Shown here: piece after piece, positions 36,907-44,963 of the stretch
How positions within the stretch are numbered: the first letter of the stretch is position 1
Layout: every line of letters starts with the position of its first letter
Assembly (NCBI GenBank): GCA_002898295.1
Contig: BEHX01000001.1
Coordinates: 51,790-115,789, forward strand
Origin: a bacterium HR21
GTDB lineage: Bacteria > Bacteroidota > Ignavibacteria > Kapaibacteriales > HRBIN21
Direction: 5' to 3'
Length of the DNA stretch: 64,000 bases
Program-made: the position numbers and the translations under genes
Notes under the pieces: model-generated
What the model was told of the DNA's origin: nothing
Seen by the model: only the letters and a program-made list of their open reading frames with translations
Database searches by the model: none

Positions 36907-38703
36907 ATGGAACTGAGCCGTTCATACCGGAATTTGATCCGCACAGAGCTGATTGTCCCCATCGTGCTGCTGATTATCGGCACGTACGGTGGGCTCATGC
37001 AGGTGCTCTTCCGCGCTGGTGTTTTGCACTACGATCCGGTCTTACGCTTACTCATCGACACGCTGGGGGCAGTGTTCGGGGTGGAGGCGCTCCGGAACAT
37101 TGACCTGCAGAGCTCCATCATGTACTACTGGGGGTTGACGCTGCACGGGGTGCTCAATGCGATTGTCTTTACGACCTTCTTTGCCGTTGCCTTCGGCAAT
37201 GCTGTGGTGCCGTATTTCCTGCGGCTGCCGCTCAACACGCGCGTGGGCTGGCTGTCGGCGACCGTGATGCTCATTGGGGTAGGATTCACAGCCTTTGCGA
37301 TGTTGAGCGGGCAGGCGAGTGTGCTGTATACCTTTTACCCGCCACTGAAGGCGCACCCAACCTTCTACTTGGGGGCGGCGCTCCTGATTGTCGGTTCCTG
37401 GATTGGGGCGGCTAACTGGATCCCGCTCTATCGTCGCTGGCGCCGGGAACATCCCGGGGAGAAGGTCCCGCTGGCGGTGATGGGAATGTTTGCCACGTTC
37501 ATCATCTGGTTTATCGCCACCCTTTCAGTTGCCGTTGAGGTGCTGGTCTTGCTGCTCCCGTGGTCTCTGGGATGGACCGAGACAGTAGATGTGCCGCTGG
37601 CGCGGGCACTGTTCTGGTTTTTCGGGCATCCGCTGGTGTACTTCTGGTTGCTGCCGGCGTACGTGATGTACTACACGATGCTGCCCAAGGTCGCCGGAGG
37701 GAAGCTCTTCAGCGATGCTGCAGGGCGGCTGGTCTTTGGACTGTTCATCCTCTTCTCCATTCCGGTTGGAGCGCATCACCAGTTTTCCGATCCCGGTATT
37801 GGAACGCAGTGGAAGCTCTTGCACACGGCGTTGACCTATGCTGTGGCAATTCCGAGCTTGATCACTGCTTTCACCCTCGCGGCATCGCTGGAGTATGCCG
37901 GACGCCAGCGTGGCGGACGCGGGCTCTTCGGCTGGATGACCCGCCTGCCCTATTTCGATCGACAGCGGTGGCTCTTCAGCTACTGGATCGCGGGGCTTTT
38001 CATCTTCATCTTCGGGGGCATTTCGGGGATTGTCAACGCTTCGTACAACCTGAATCTGGCGGTGCATAACACCGCGTGGATCCCCGGACATTTCCATTTG
38101 ACGGTTGGCAGTCCGGTACTGCTGGCGTTTCTGGGGATGAGCCTCTTCCTGGTGGCGCAGCTCAGCGGGAAGGAAGTGCGCTGGAAGGGGGTGGTGGTTG
38201 CCATGCCGTACCTGTGGCTCATCGGCGTTTTGATTTTCTCCTGGGGCATGATGCGCGGGGGACTGCTGGGGATGCCGCGCCGGACCTATCTCGGGGCTGG
38301 GGCTTTGAGTCCGGACCTGCAGGGAACCCCGCTCTATCGGGCGGATTGGGCACCGTACGCTGAGATTGCGATGGTCGGGGGCATCATCATGTTCGTTGCC
38401 ATGGTGCTCTACTTTGTGGCGTTCTTCGTGACACTCTTCTCGCGGCGGGTACACGAAGCGGCACTGGAGTTCCCCGTGGCAGAGGCATACCATGATGAGC
38501 CTGTCCGTGCACTGAATCGGCTGGCACCGTGGGTTGTCGCTGCTGTGGTGCTTATTGTCGTCTCGTACACGCCGGTCCTGATCGACGTGGTGCGGAGCAG
38601 CTTCAAGCCGGCACCGGCGTACGTGCCCGAATACAACGTGCCAGAAAAACAGCTCCAACAGATGACGGACCAAGAGACGCAGGGGGTGGCAAAACAGCGG
38701 TAA
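36907..38703 (+). CDS. Cytochrome c oxidase subunit I, ba3-type (B-family heme-copper oxidase)
   Basis: 598 residues with 12-13 membrane helices. Low-spin heme ligand His lies in LTLHGVLNA. The CuB site and cross-linked His-Tyr are in FGHPLVYFW (H-x3-Y), HH in GAHHQFSDPG, and the high-spin and low-spin heme ligands are in PGHFHLTVG. B-family enzymes use only a K-like proton channel and work at low oxygen. It reduces O2 to water and pumps protons. The ATG at 36907 has GGAG seven bases upstream. Sco1 and PCu(A)C follow in the same operon. Confidence 0.95.
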   Translation: MELSRSYRNLIRTELIVPIVLLIIGTYGGLMQVLFRAGVLHYDPVLRLLIDTLGAVFGVEALRNIDLQSSIMYYWGLTLHGVLNAIVFTTFFAVAFGNAVVPYFLRLPLNTRVGWLSATVMLIGVGFTAFAMLSGQASVLYTFYPPLKAHPTFYLGAALLIVGSWIGAANWIPLYRRWRREHPGEKVPLAVMGMFATFIIWFIATLSVAVEVLVLLLPWSLGWTETVDVPLARALFWFFGHPLVYFWLLPAYVMYYTMLPKVAGGKLFSDAAGRLVFGLFILFSIPVGAHHQFSDPGIGTQWKLLHTALTYAVAIPSLITAFTLAASLEYAGRQRGGRGLFGWMTRLPYFDRQRWLFSYWIAGLFIFIFGGISGIVNASYNLNLAVHNTAWIPGHFHLTVGSPVLLAFLGMSLFLVAQLSGKEVRWKGVVVAMPYLWLIGVLIFSWGMMRGGLLGMPRRTYLGAGALSPDLQGTPLYRADWAPYAEIAMVGGIIMFVAMVLYFVAFFVTLFSRRVHEAALEFPVAEAYHDEPVRALNRLAPWVVAAVVLIVVSYTPVLIDVVRSSFKPAPAYVPEYNVPEKQLQQMTDQETQGVAKQR

Positions 38704-38737
38704 GAAAGGTCCAAGTGCTTCGTCAGAGCACCGGAGA

Positions 38738-39331
38738 ATGGCGCGTGCGCGACACAAGTGGGGACTCCTGGGAGGGAGCGCCGTGCTGGTAGCCAGCAGC
38801 CTGGTTGGCTGCCACGAGGGGGAGCCAGTCCGGGAACAGTATCCGCTCTGGACACAGCAAGGCACGGCAGTGGAATTCCCTCAGGATTTCCGGGGGAGGG
38901 TGGTGTTGGTTGCCTTCTTCTACGTCCAGTGCCCCGACATTTGCCCGATGATCGCCGAGCGGATGCGGCAGATTTGGGAAGCGCTCCCCGATACGGCGGG
39001 TGTCCAGGCTGTGATGATCTCGTTTGATCCGCGCCGGGACACGCCCGAGCGACTCCGGGACTTCGCGCAGGCACATGGACTCCCTGAACCCGGCTTTGTC
39101 CTGGCAAGTGGACGCCCGGAGGTGGTCGACCAGCTGGTCGAGCGCTTTGGGGTAGTCGTGCAGAAGACCCCGAGCGAGTTCACCGCGGGCGGGGAAGCAT
39201 ACTTCTTCGCGCACTCCGATGTGCTCTTCCTGCTCGATAGTCAGGGGCGAATTCGCAAGCGCTACTCGGGGACCGATGCCCCGATTGCTGAAGTTGTCCG
39301 GGATGTGGAACAGCTGCGGCAGGAACGTTGA
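38738..39331 (+). CDS. Sco1/SenC-family copper metallochaperone lipoprotein
   Basis: 197 residues. The signal peptide ends at a lipobox (SSLVGC). The thioredoxin-like domain has the Cu-binding CxxxC motif VQCPDICPM near residue 65-70 and a conserved His near residue 157 (FFAHSDVLFLLD). Sco proteins reduce and load the CuA site of oxidase subunit II. Being inside the oxidase operon fits this role. The stop overlaps the next start codon (TGATG). Confidence 0.93.
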   Translation: MARARHKWGLLGGSAVLVASSLVGCHEGEPVREQYPLWTQQGTAVEFPQDFRGRVVLVAFFYVQCPDICPMIAERMRQIWEALPDTAGVQAVMISFDPRRDTPERLRDFAQAHGLPEPGFVLASGRPEVVDQLVERFGVVVQKTPSEFTAGGEAYFFAHSDVLFLLDSQGRIRKRYSGTDAPIAEVVRDVEQLRQER

Positions 39332-39798
39332 TGCGGTGGTATTGTGCAATGCTCTTGAGCGCTGGGGTAACGAGCCTTTGGGCACAGGGAACGGTGACGT
39401 TGCACGGCTTCTGGGCGCGTCCGGCGGGGAAAGCAATTCCGAGCGCGGCGTACGGGGTCATCCACAATCGGGGAACGCGAGCCGATACACTGCTGGAGGC
39501 AGCTTCTCCACAGGCAAGGCGGGTTGAGCTCCACGAAACGGTGCGGGATACCGCGGGTCGGATGCGGATGCAGAAGCTCGAGCGGCTTGTTGTCCCAGCA
39601 GGGGATTCCGTGGTGCTCCGTCCGGGAGGGCTGCATCTCATGCTCTACGAGCTGCAGCAGGCATTGCGTCCCGGGGATACGCTCCAACTGCGTCTGCGCT
39701 TCGCGCAGGCAGGTTGGCAACAGGTGCAATGCCCGGTTGGACCTCCGCCCCGTCTGAGACGGCAGCCGCCCGAGATGCCCCACGAACACCGGCATTGA
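39331..39798 (+). CDS. PCu(A)C-family periplasmic copper chaperone
   Basis: 155 residues with a signal peptide (RWYCAMLLSAGVTSLWAQ). The Cu(I)-binding pattern H-M-x10-M-x21-H-x-M is recognisable as LHETVRDTAGRMRM followed by GGLHLML. PCu(A)C delivers Cu(I) to CuA together with Sco1. The tail PPEMPHEHRH is His-rich and may add a metal site. It is the last gene of the oxidase operon and its start overlaps the Sco gene stop. Confidence 0.92.
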   Translation: MRWYCAMLLSAGVTSLWAQGTVTLHGFWARPAGKAIPSAAYGVIHNRGTRADTLLEAASPQARRVELHETVRDTAGRMRMQKLERLVVPAGDSVVLRPGGLHLMLYELQQALRPGDTLQLRLRFAQAGWQQVQCPVGPPPRLRRQPPEMPHEHRH

Positions 39799-39822
39799 GT
39801 CGGTGATTCAGCGTCAGTGCTG

Positions 39823-39830
39823 TAATTTCG
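39823..39830 (+). promoter_or_regulatory. -7 promoter box (TAATTTCG) for the tRNA-Ser/tRNA-Leu pair
   Basis: TAATTTCGC lies 10 bases before the first base of tRNA-Ser(CGA). Transcription would start close to the tRNA 5' end. Confidence 0.6.
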
Positions 39831-39839
39831 CGCTGCCCC

Positions 39840-39926
39840 GGAGAGGTGCCGGAGCGGTCGAACGGGGCGGTCTCGAAAACCGTTGTGCCCTTCGGGGCAC
39901 CGTGGGTTCGAATCCCACCCTCTCCG
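39840..39926 (+). tRNA. tRNA-Ser (anticodon CGA)
   Basis: 87 bases. The acceptor stem GGAGAGG pairs with CCTCTCC, discriminator G. The anticodon loop CTCGAAA gives CGA. A long variable arm (TGCCCTTCGGGGCA) and the T-arm GGGTTCGAATCCC are present. No CCA is encoded. tRNA-Leu follows six bases later. Confidence 0.95.
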
Positions 39927-39932
39927 CTCAAT

Positions 39933-40016
39933 GCCCGGCTGGCGGAATTGGTAGACGCGCTACATTCAGGGTGTAGTGCCTGCAAGGGCGTGCAGGTTCG
40001 AGTCCTGCGCCGGGCA
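39933..40016 (+). tRNA. tRNA-Leu (anticodon CAG)
   Basis: 84 bases. The acceptor stem GCCCGGC pairs with GCCGGGC, discriminator A. The anticodon stem CTACA/TGTAG encloses TTCAGGG, giving CAG. The T-arm contains GGTTCGAGTCC. No CCA is encoded. Confidence 0.95.
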
Positions 40017-40019
40017 CGG

Positions 40020-40048
40020 ACGGCGCTGCCAGTGAAGCGCCGTTTTTT
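40020..40048 (+). terminator. Rho-independent terminator after the tRNA pair
   Basis: ACGGCGCT (40020-40027) pairs with AGCGCCGT (40036-40043) around an 8-base loop and is followed by a run of six T. It starts four bases after tRNA-Leu. Confidence 0.9.
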
Positions 40049-40072
40049 GTCCCCACGACCTCTGTTCGGCTG

Positions 40073-40594
40073 ATGACAGTGCGGAGTGTGGGACTGGTCA
40101 TGCTCGGATATACCCTCCTGCAGGCGCAGCAACCGAGCTTCTCTGCCGATACGCTTGCCCGTGACACGGGCTCGGGGCTGTCCCCGAAATCGCCCACGGG
40201 AGCTCTCCTGCGCTCCCTCCTCCTGCCTGGCTGGGGACAGTGGTACGTGGGGGCGTATTGGAAGGCGCCGATTTTCCTCCTGAGCACGGGCGTGAGCGCG
40301 TACTTCACGGTGGTCAACCATCGGCTCTTCCTGCGCTCCCAGCGGGAGCTGGAGGAGGCTCAAAGGCAGGGAGCATCTGCGTGGGAGCTTGCAAGGCTCC
40401 GGGCATATCGGGATTTCGCTGTGCAGCAGCGCGATCTGGCGCTCGCCTTCTGCCTCGGGGCATACGTGCTCGCAGCGCTCGACGCGTACGTCGGGGCGGA
40501 GCTTTCCTCCTTCGATGTCAGCGACCGGCTCAGCGTCGTGCCCTGGATAGGGACAGACCGGGCCGGTGTGGTCTTGATGATTACTCGACCGTGA
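40073..40594 (+). CDS. DUF5683-family membrane protein
   Basis: 173 residues. A signal-like N-terminus (VGLVMLGYTLLQAQQ) is followed by SLLLPGWGQWYVGAYWKAP, the hallmark of the DUF5683 family found mostly in Bacteroidota and relatives. Two further hydrophobic segments follow (IFLLSTGVSAYFTV and LALAFCLGAYVLAALDAY). The function of the family is unknown. It begins 25 bases after the tRNA terminator. It overlaps the convergent glmS gene by 14 bases. Confidence 0.78.
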   Translation: MTVRSVGLVMLGYTLLQAQQPSFSADTLARDTGSGLSPKSPTGALLRSLLLPGWGQWYVGAYWKAPIFLLSTGVSAYFTVVNHRLFLRSQRELEEAQRQGASAWELARLRAYRDFAVQQRDLALAFCLGAYVLAALDAYVGAELSSFDVSDRLSVVPWIGTDRAGVVLMITRP

Positions 40595-42413
40595 CGCTTT
40601 TGGCCAGATTCCGTGGCATATCAACGTTGAGCCCGCGCTCGACGGCGATGAAGTACGCCAAGAGCTGCAGCGGGATGACGGTCAACACTGGGGTCAGGAG
40701 CGGAAGAGTGTGTGGGATGGTGATGATGTGGTTTGCCACGTGGGGAAGTTCGGTATCGCCTTCGTTGGCAATGGCGATGATTTGCCCATGGCGGGCGCGG
40801 ATTTCCTCGATGTTGGAGAGCACCTTCTCGTAGAGCTCGTCCCGCGGAGCGATGACCACCACAGGCATGTTCTCGTCAATGAGGGCAATCGGACCGTGCT
40901 TCATCTCCGCGGCGGGATAGCCTTCGGCGTGGATGTAGGCGATTTCCTTCAGTTTGAGCGCGCCTTCCAGGGCAATGGGGAAGTTGACACCGCGCCCGAG
41001 GTAGAGGAAATTCCGCGCCTGGGCGTACTGGCGGGCAATCTGCCGAATGTGCTCGGCATGGTCGAGGATGTACTGGATTTTCTCCGGCAGGCGGCGTATT
41101 TCGGCAGCAATGTCCTGTGCCTGAGCGGCGGACAGATGGCGCATGCGCCCAAGGTAGAGTGCCAGGAGCATCAAGACGGCTAGCTGCGATGTGAAAGCTT
41201 TCGTAGAGGCAACCCCGATTTCAGGTCCGGCGTGGATGTAGACACCAGCATGGGTCTCCCGGGCAATGGAGCTGCCGACTACGTTGACGATGCCGAGAAC
41301 AGTTGCTCCGCGCAGCTTGGCCTCACGGACAGCAGCCAGTGTGTCGGCGGTTTCTCCGCTCTGCGAGATGGCAATGACGATGTCCTCGGGGAAGAGCACG
41401 GGGTTACGGTACCGGAATTCTGAGGCATACTCAACTTCGACGGGAAGCCGTGCCAGTTCTTCAATCCAGTACTCGCCCACCAGGGCGGCGTGCCAGGAGG
41501 TCCCGCAACCTGTCAGGATGAGCCGACGGGCGCGGCGGAGTTGCGGCTCAACACTGCGGAGTCCACCGAGCTTGACGTTGCCCTCATGGGGGAGGAGGCG
41601 CCCCCGGCAGGCATCGAGGAACGTCTGCGGTTGCTCGTAGATTTCCTTGAGCATGAAGTGCGGGAAGCCGCCCTTCTCGATGCGTTCTAAGTCGAACTCC
41701 AGCTCCAAGAGCTGGACCGAGGTGGGGATGTCGTCGATGGTTTTGGTCTGACAGCCCTCTCGGGTGATGATAGCCATCTCGTCGTCAGTCAAGTAGAAGA
41801 CCGAGCGGGTATACTCCACAATGGCTGTGGCGTCGGAGGCAACGATGTATTCCCCATCGCCGATGCCGATGACGATTGGGCTGCCTCGACGGGCAGCGAT
41901 GAGCGTGTCGGGCTGGTCGGCACAGAGGATCACGATCCCAAAGGTTCCTTGGACTTCCGAGAGAGCCGTCCGCACGGCAAGCTCCAGGTCCCCATACTGT
42001 TCGTAGAGGGCGCCGATGAAGACAGCCAGAACCTCGGTGTCGGTATCGGAGCGGAAGGTGTAGCCATCCTCCCGGAGCTTCGCCTTGAGAGTGGAGTAGT
42101 TTTCAATAATGCCGTTGTGCACGATGGCAATGCGCCCGGAGGCATCTGTGTGCGGATGGGCGTTGCGGTCCAGAGGTTCGCCGTGGGTTGCCCAGCGAGT
42201 ATGCCCAATGCCAGAGGTTGCCGGGAGCTCAACCCCAGCCAAGAGAGCTTCCAGCTGGGCGACAGTGCCGGCACGTTTGGCAATGTAGAGCCCGTCTTCC
42301 GTCGGGACGGCGATCCCGGCAGAGTCGTAACCACGGTATTCCAAGCGCTTGAGTCCGTTGAGGAGTACGGGCAATGCTCGGCGGTGCCCGAGGTAGCCAA
42401 CAATTCCGCACAT
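40581..42413 (-). CDS. glmS: Glutamine-fructose-6-phosphate aminotransferase (isomerising)
   Basis: 610 residues from the ATG at 42413; Met is followed by the nucleophile Cys (MCGIVGYLG). It makes glucosamine-6-phosphate, the first step to UDP-GlcNAc. The N-terminal amidotransferase domain contains GIGHTRWATHGEP and HNGIIENY. Two SIS domains follow with CGTSWHAALVG, ISQSGETADTLA and GRGVNFPIALEGALKLKEI. The C-terminus ends NLAKSVTVE, the conserved end of the family. A TATTTTTG promoter box lies 31 bases upstream. No riboswitch-ribozyme was seen in the short leader. Confidence 0.97.
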   Translation of the reverse strand: MCGIVGYLGHRRALPVLLNGLKRLEYRGYDSAGIAVPTEDGLYIAKRAGTVAQLEALLAGVELPATSGIGHTRWATHGEPLDRNAHPHTDASGRIAIVHNGIIENYSTLKAKLREDGYTFRSDTDTEVLAVFIGALYEQYGDLELAVRTALSEVQGTFGIVILCADQPDTLIAARRGSPIVIGIGDGEYIVASDATAIVEYTRSVFYLTDDEMAIITREGCQTKTIDDIPTSVQLLELEFDLERIEKGGFPHFMLKEIYEQPQTFLDACRGRLLPHEGNVKLGGLRSVEPQLRRARRLILTGCGTSWHAALVGEYWIEELARLPVEVEYASEFRYRNPVLFPEDIVIAISQSGETADTLAAVREAKLRGATVLGIVNVVGSSIARETHAGVYIHAGPEIGVASTKAFTSQLAVLMLLALYLGRMRHLSAAQAQDIAAEIRRLPEKIQYILDHAEHIRQIARQYAQARNFLYLGRGVNFPIALEGALKLKEIAYIHAEGYPAAEMKHGPIALIDENMPVVVIAPRDELYEKVLSNIEEIRARHGQIIAIANEGDTELPHVANHIITIPHTLPLLTPVLTVIPLQLLAYFIAVERGLNVDMPRNLAKSVTVE

Positions 42414-42443
42414 GGGAATCTCCGTGCTGGGGCACGAGCGGGG

Positions 42444-42451
42444 CAAAAATA
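42444..42451 (-). promoter_or_regulatory. -7 promoter box (TATTTTTG) for glmS
   Basis: On the minus strand TATTTTTGC is a perfect TAnnTTTGy match, 31 bases before the glmS ATG. It is back to back with the plus-strand box at 42503. Confidence 0.65.
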
Positions 42452-42502
42452 GGGGCTCAGGAGGCTATCCCGAGGGGGAATCTGAGGGCAGGGTAGGACG
42501 TG

Positions 42503-42510
42503 TAATTTCG
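42503..42510 (+). promoter_or_regulatory. -7 promoter box (TAATTTCG) for the 42539 membrane protein
   Basis: TAATTTCGG lies 29 bases before the ATG at 42539. If transcription starts about seven bases downstream, the GTG at 42515 cannot be a start codon. Confidence 0.55.
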
Positions 42511-42538
42511 GGGCGTGGTGGAGACTCGGCCGGAAGCT

Positions 42539-44014
42539 ATGGTAGGAAGCACACCGGAACGGATGTGGATTGCTGCGGCAATAGCAGTACTGCTCGCCCT
42601 CGGAGCATGGTTCTACTTCCCAGTCTGGCACGGCGATGCGGCGATTTATCTGCCATACGTCCGGGCACTCTGGGAGCGCGGGCGCTGGATGGAGTTCAAT
42701 CCTGGGGAGCGTTCCTCCGGAGCAACTAGCCCACTGTGGCTCCTCTGGCTTGTCCCATGGTGGGGATTAGGAGGAGCGACGGGATTCAAGCTCGCCGGTG
42801 CCGTGCTGGTCATTGGTGCCGTGGTGGGGGCATATCTTCAGGCAGTGCGTCTTGGAGCCTCGTCTACCGAGGCGCTCCTGGTGGCAGCGGTTGTTGCCTA
42901 CTGTGTCGTACCGGCGGGGTTCCTGGGATATGAGACACCCCTGGTGGCATTGGTCGGCATTGCCTGGGTTGCTCTCTTTGCCCGTCTCCGAGAAGGGCGG
43001 GAACAGAGCGGGTGGGCGGGTGTGCTCGCAGCGCTCTCGCCGGTTGTGCGACCGGAGCTAGGGATCATGGTTGCTGCCGCGGTTGGTGCAGCACTTCTGG
43101 GGCGCCGCTGGCGGCTTGCCGGGAGTATGCTCGTGGGAATGCTGCTACCGATAGCGTACTACGTGCTGATGCACGTGTTGACCGGGAATTTTTCCGCCTC
43201 GGGCTACTGTCGCTCGTTTGCGCTGCGGGAGACAGCGGAATTCACGGTTGCTGGCTTGCGTTTCCATCGGCAGCTCCTACTGGAGCTGCTCCGCAGTGGA
43301 CTTGTCATTGTCGGTAGTGCTGCTGCCGTGGGAGTGTGGCACTGGCGCACAGAGAAGAGCTTCTGGGTGTTCGGGCTCGGGGTGGCGCTCGGCTTTGGGC
43401 TTTTCTTCACGGTTGTGGCGCCGCTCAATACGATGCGCTATGCGGCTCCGGTGGCATTCCTCTTTGGATACGCGGCAATTCTGGGATTCCGCAAGGCAGG
43501 GTGTCGGGTTCGGTGGCTGCAGGCAGGGATACCAGTGCTGGCGCTCCTTATCTTTCTCAACTTGGCGGCACGGGCGTGGGATGAGAGACGCCGCGGGTGG
43601 ACGTTTGACCGGGTGACGGAACGGGAGTGTGCAGAGCTGCTCAATGGGCTTGCCCAGCCCGGGGAGAGCGTGCTGGCTTACGAGGTGCAGATTCGCTACT
43701 GGCTGCGCCCTGAGCTTTCACTCCTCAGCCTGGATGGGGTGACCGATGGGCGGATTGCCCCGTACCTTGCCAGCGGTGATATCGTCGGGTTCCTCCGGCG
43801 CTATCGCCCGCAGTACTGGGTGGCTAACGAGGCGGTGTGGCGGCGCCCGTTTCTGCGCCGAAGTCTTCTAGCAGAGGTGCTCCAGCAGCGGGAGCCGGTG
43901 GTATGCAGGGAAGGGATTTGCTTTGAGCGCCTCTGGCAGAGGGCGGAGCCATCCCCACGGGGCTTCTACGGGTGTCTGGCAGTGTATCGGCTCCGGTATG
44001 GAGAGCCACCGTAG
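42539..44014 (+). CDS. Multi-pass membrane protein resembling GT-C glycosyltransferases
   Basis: 491 residues from the ATG at 42539. About nine or ten membrane helices span residues 10-360, followed by a soluble C-terminal part of about 130 residues. The first loop has HGDAAIYLPYVRAL (Asp/acid after helix 1) and GERSSGATSPLW, an arrangement typical of lipid-phosphate-sugar-dependent GT-C transferases. I cannot assign donor or acceptor. It would modify glycans or proteins at the outer face of the inner membrane. It has its own promoter, divergent from glmS, and ends 15 bases before the next promoter. Confidence 0.6.
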   Translation: MVGSTPERMWIAAAIAVLLALGAWFYFPVWHGDAAIYLPYVRALWERGRWMEFNPGERSSGATSPLWLLWLVPWWGLGGATGFKLAGAVLVIGAVVGAYLQAVRLGASSTEALLVAAVVAYCVVPAGFLGYETPLVALVGIAWVALFARLREGREQSGWAGVLAALSPVVRPELGIMVAAAVGAALLGRRWRLAGSMLVGMLLPIAYYVLMHVLTGNFSASGYCRSFALRETAEFTVAGLRFHRQLLLELLRSGLVIVGSAAAVGVWHWRTEKSFWVFGLGVALGFGLFFTVVAPLNTMRYAAPVAFLFGYAAILGFRKAGCRVRWLQAGIPVLALLIFLNLAARAWDERRRGWTFDRVTERECAELLNGLAQPGESVLAYEVQIRYWLRPELSLLSLDGVTDGRIAPYLASGDIVGFLRRYRPQYWVANEAVWRRPFLRRSLLAEVLQQREPVVCREGICFERLWQRAEPSPRGFYGCLAVYRLRYGEPP

Positions 44015-44028
44015 CTTGGGGAAGAGCG

Positions 44029-44036
44029 TATTTTTG
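44029..44036 (+). promoter_or_regulatory. -7 promoter box (TATTTTTG) for the xerC-to-dnaE run
   Basis: A perfect TAnnTTTGC match, 35 bases before the recombinase ATG. It begins 15 bases after the stop codon of the membrane-protein gene. The genes downstream are tightly packed up to dnaE. Confidence 0.65.
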
Positions 44037-44063
44037 CCCGCTGTCTGCGGCAGCAGGGGAGGA

Positions 44064-44963
44064 ATGGAACTGCAGGAGAGCATTGAGCAGTTTCGGCAGG
44101 CTCTTATCCAGCAGGGTGCCAGTGTACAGACGCTGCGAGCGTATTCGATGGCATTGACACAGTTTCGGCAGTATCTGGGCGAAGTTTGGGGAGAGGAACC
44201 GGAGCTAGAGCAGCTGGGACTGAGCCATGTCCGGCAGTTTCTCGGTTGGCTCCATGACCGGGGCTTGCGGCGGCGCTCGCTCCAACTCAAAGTGGCAGCA
44301 CTCAAGGCGTTTTTCCGCTTTGCCTACCGGCGTGGGTGGATTGAGCGGAATCCTGCACGGTACCTTCCCTTGCCACGGGCCGAACAGCCGCTTCTGAGTG
44401 TTGTGTCGCAAGAGCAGCTCCAAAGGATGCTCGATGGGCTACCGCGGCAGACCCCGCGGGAGCGGCTTCGGGCTGCAGTGCTCGAGGTGCTCTACGGCTG
44501 TGGGCTGCGTGTGGGCGAGCTGTGTGCCTTACGGCTCGGCGACCTCCTCTGGGAGCAGGGACTGCTCCGAGTCCGGGGCAAGGGACAGCGCGAGCGCCTT
44601 GTCCCCTTCGGAGGGAAAGCAGCAGAGGCAGTGCGGCAGTACCTGGAGGTACGGCACCACTTGCGTCCACGCGGTGATTGGCTCTTCCCTGGTCCCCGGG
44701 GTGGGCGTCTCGGGCAGGCGACAGTCTACCGTTGGGTGCGGGCGCTTCTCGGGACAGCACCGTTCGGGGAGCAGCGCGGACCCCATGTTCTGCGCCATGC
44801 CTTTGCCACGCATTTGCTCGAACGCGGTGCGGAGCTGCGGGCTGTAGGGCAAATGCTCGGGCACGCTTCGCTGTCCAGTACGCAGAGATACACGCACGTC
44901 TCTGTGGAGCATCTCAAACGGGTTTATCGCCAAGCACATCCACGGGCGGGAGACCAGGAGTGA
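44064..44963 (+). CDS. Site-specific tyrosine recombinase XerC/XerD
   Basis: 299 residues from the ATG at 44064, with AGGGGAGGA just upstream. The N-terminal SAM-like core-binding domain (EQFRQALIQQGASVQTLRAY) precedes the catalytic domain. Catalytic residues are visible: Arg in CGLRVGELCAL, His-x-x-Arg in HVLRHAFATH, His in LGHASLSSTQ and the nucleophile Tyr in QRYTHV. Length and fit to the housekeeping Xer enzymes argue that it resolves chromosome dimers at dif rather than being an element integrase. No mobile element is nearby. The stop overlaps the next start (GTGA). Confidence 0.92.
   Translation: MELQESIEQFRQALIQQGASVQTLRAYSMALTQFRQYLGEVWGEEPELEQLGLSHVRQFLGWLHDRGLRRRSLQLKVAALKAFFRFAYRRGWIERNPARYLPLPRAEQPLLSVVSQEQLQRMLDGLPRQTPRERLRAAVLEVLYGCGLRVGELCALRLGDLLWEQGLLRVRGKGQRERLVPFGGKAAEAVRQYLEVRHHLRPRGDWLFPGPRGGRLGQATVYRWVRALLGTAPFGEQRGPHVLRHAFATHLLERGAELRAVGQMLGHASLSSTQRYTHVSVEHLKRVYRQAHPRAGDQE

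Noticed and set aside
37525..38865. A 446-codon minus-strand frame over oxidase subunit I
   Set aside because: It lies opposite conserved heme- and copper-ligand motifs and is low-complexity, rich in His, Gln and Arg.
44064..44963. Integrase of a mobile element
   Set aside because: Length and motifs fit housekeeping XerC/D, and no attachment-site repeats, tRNA target or phage genes are nearby.
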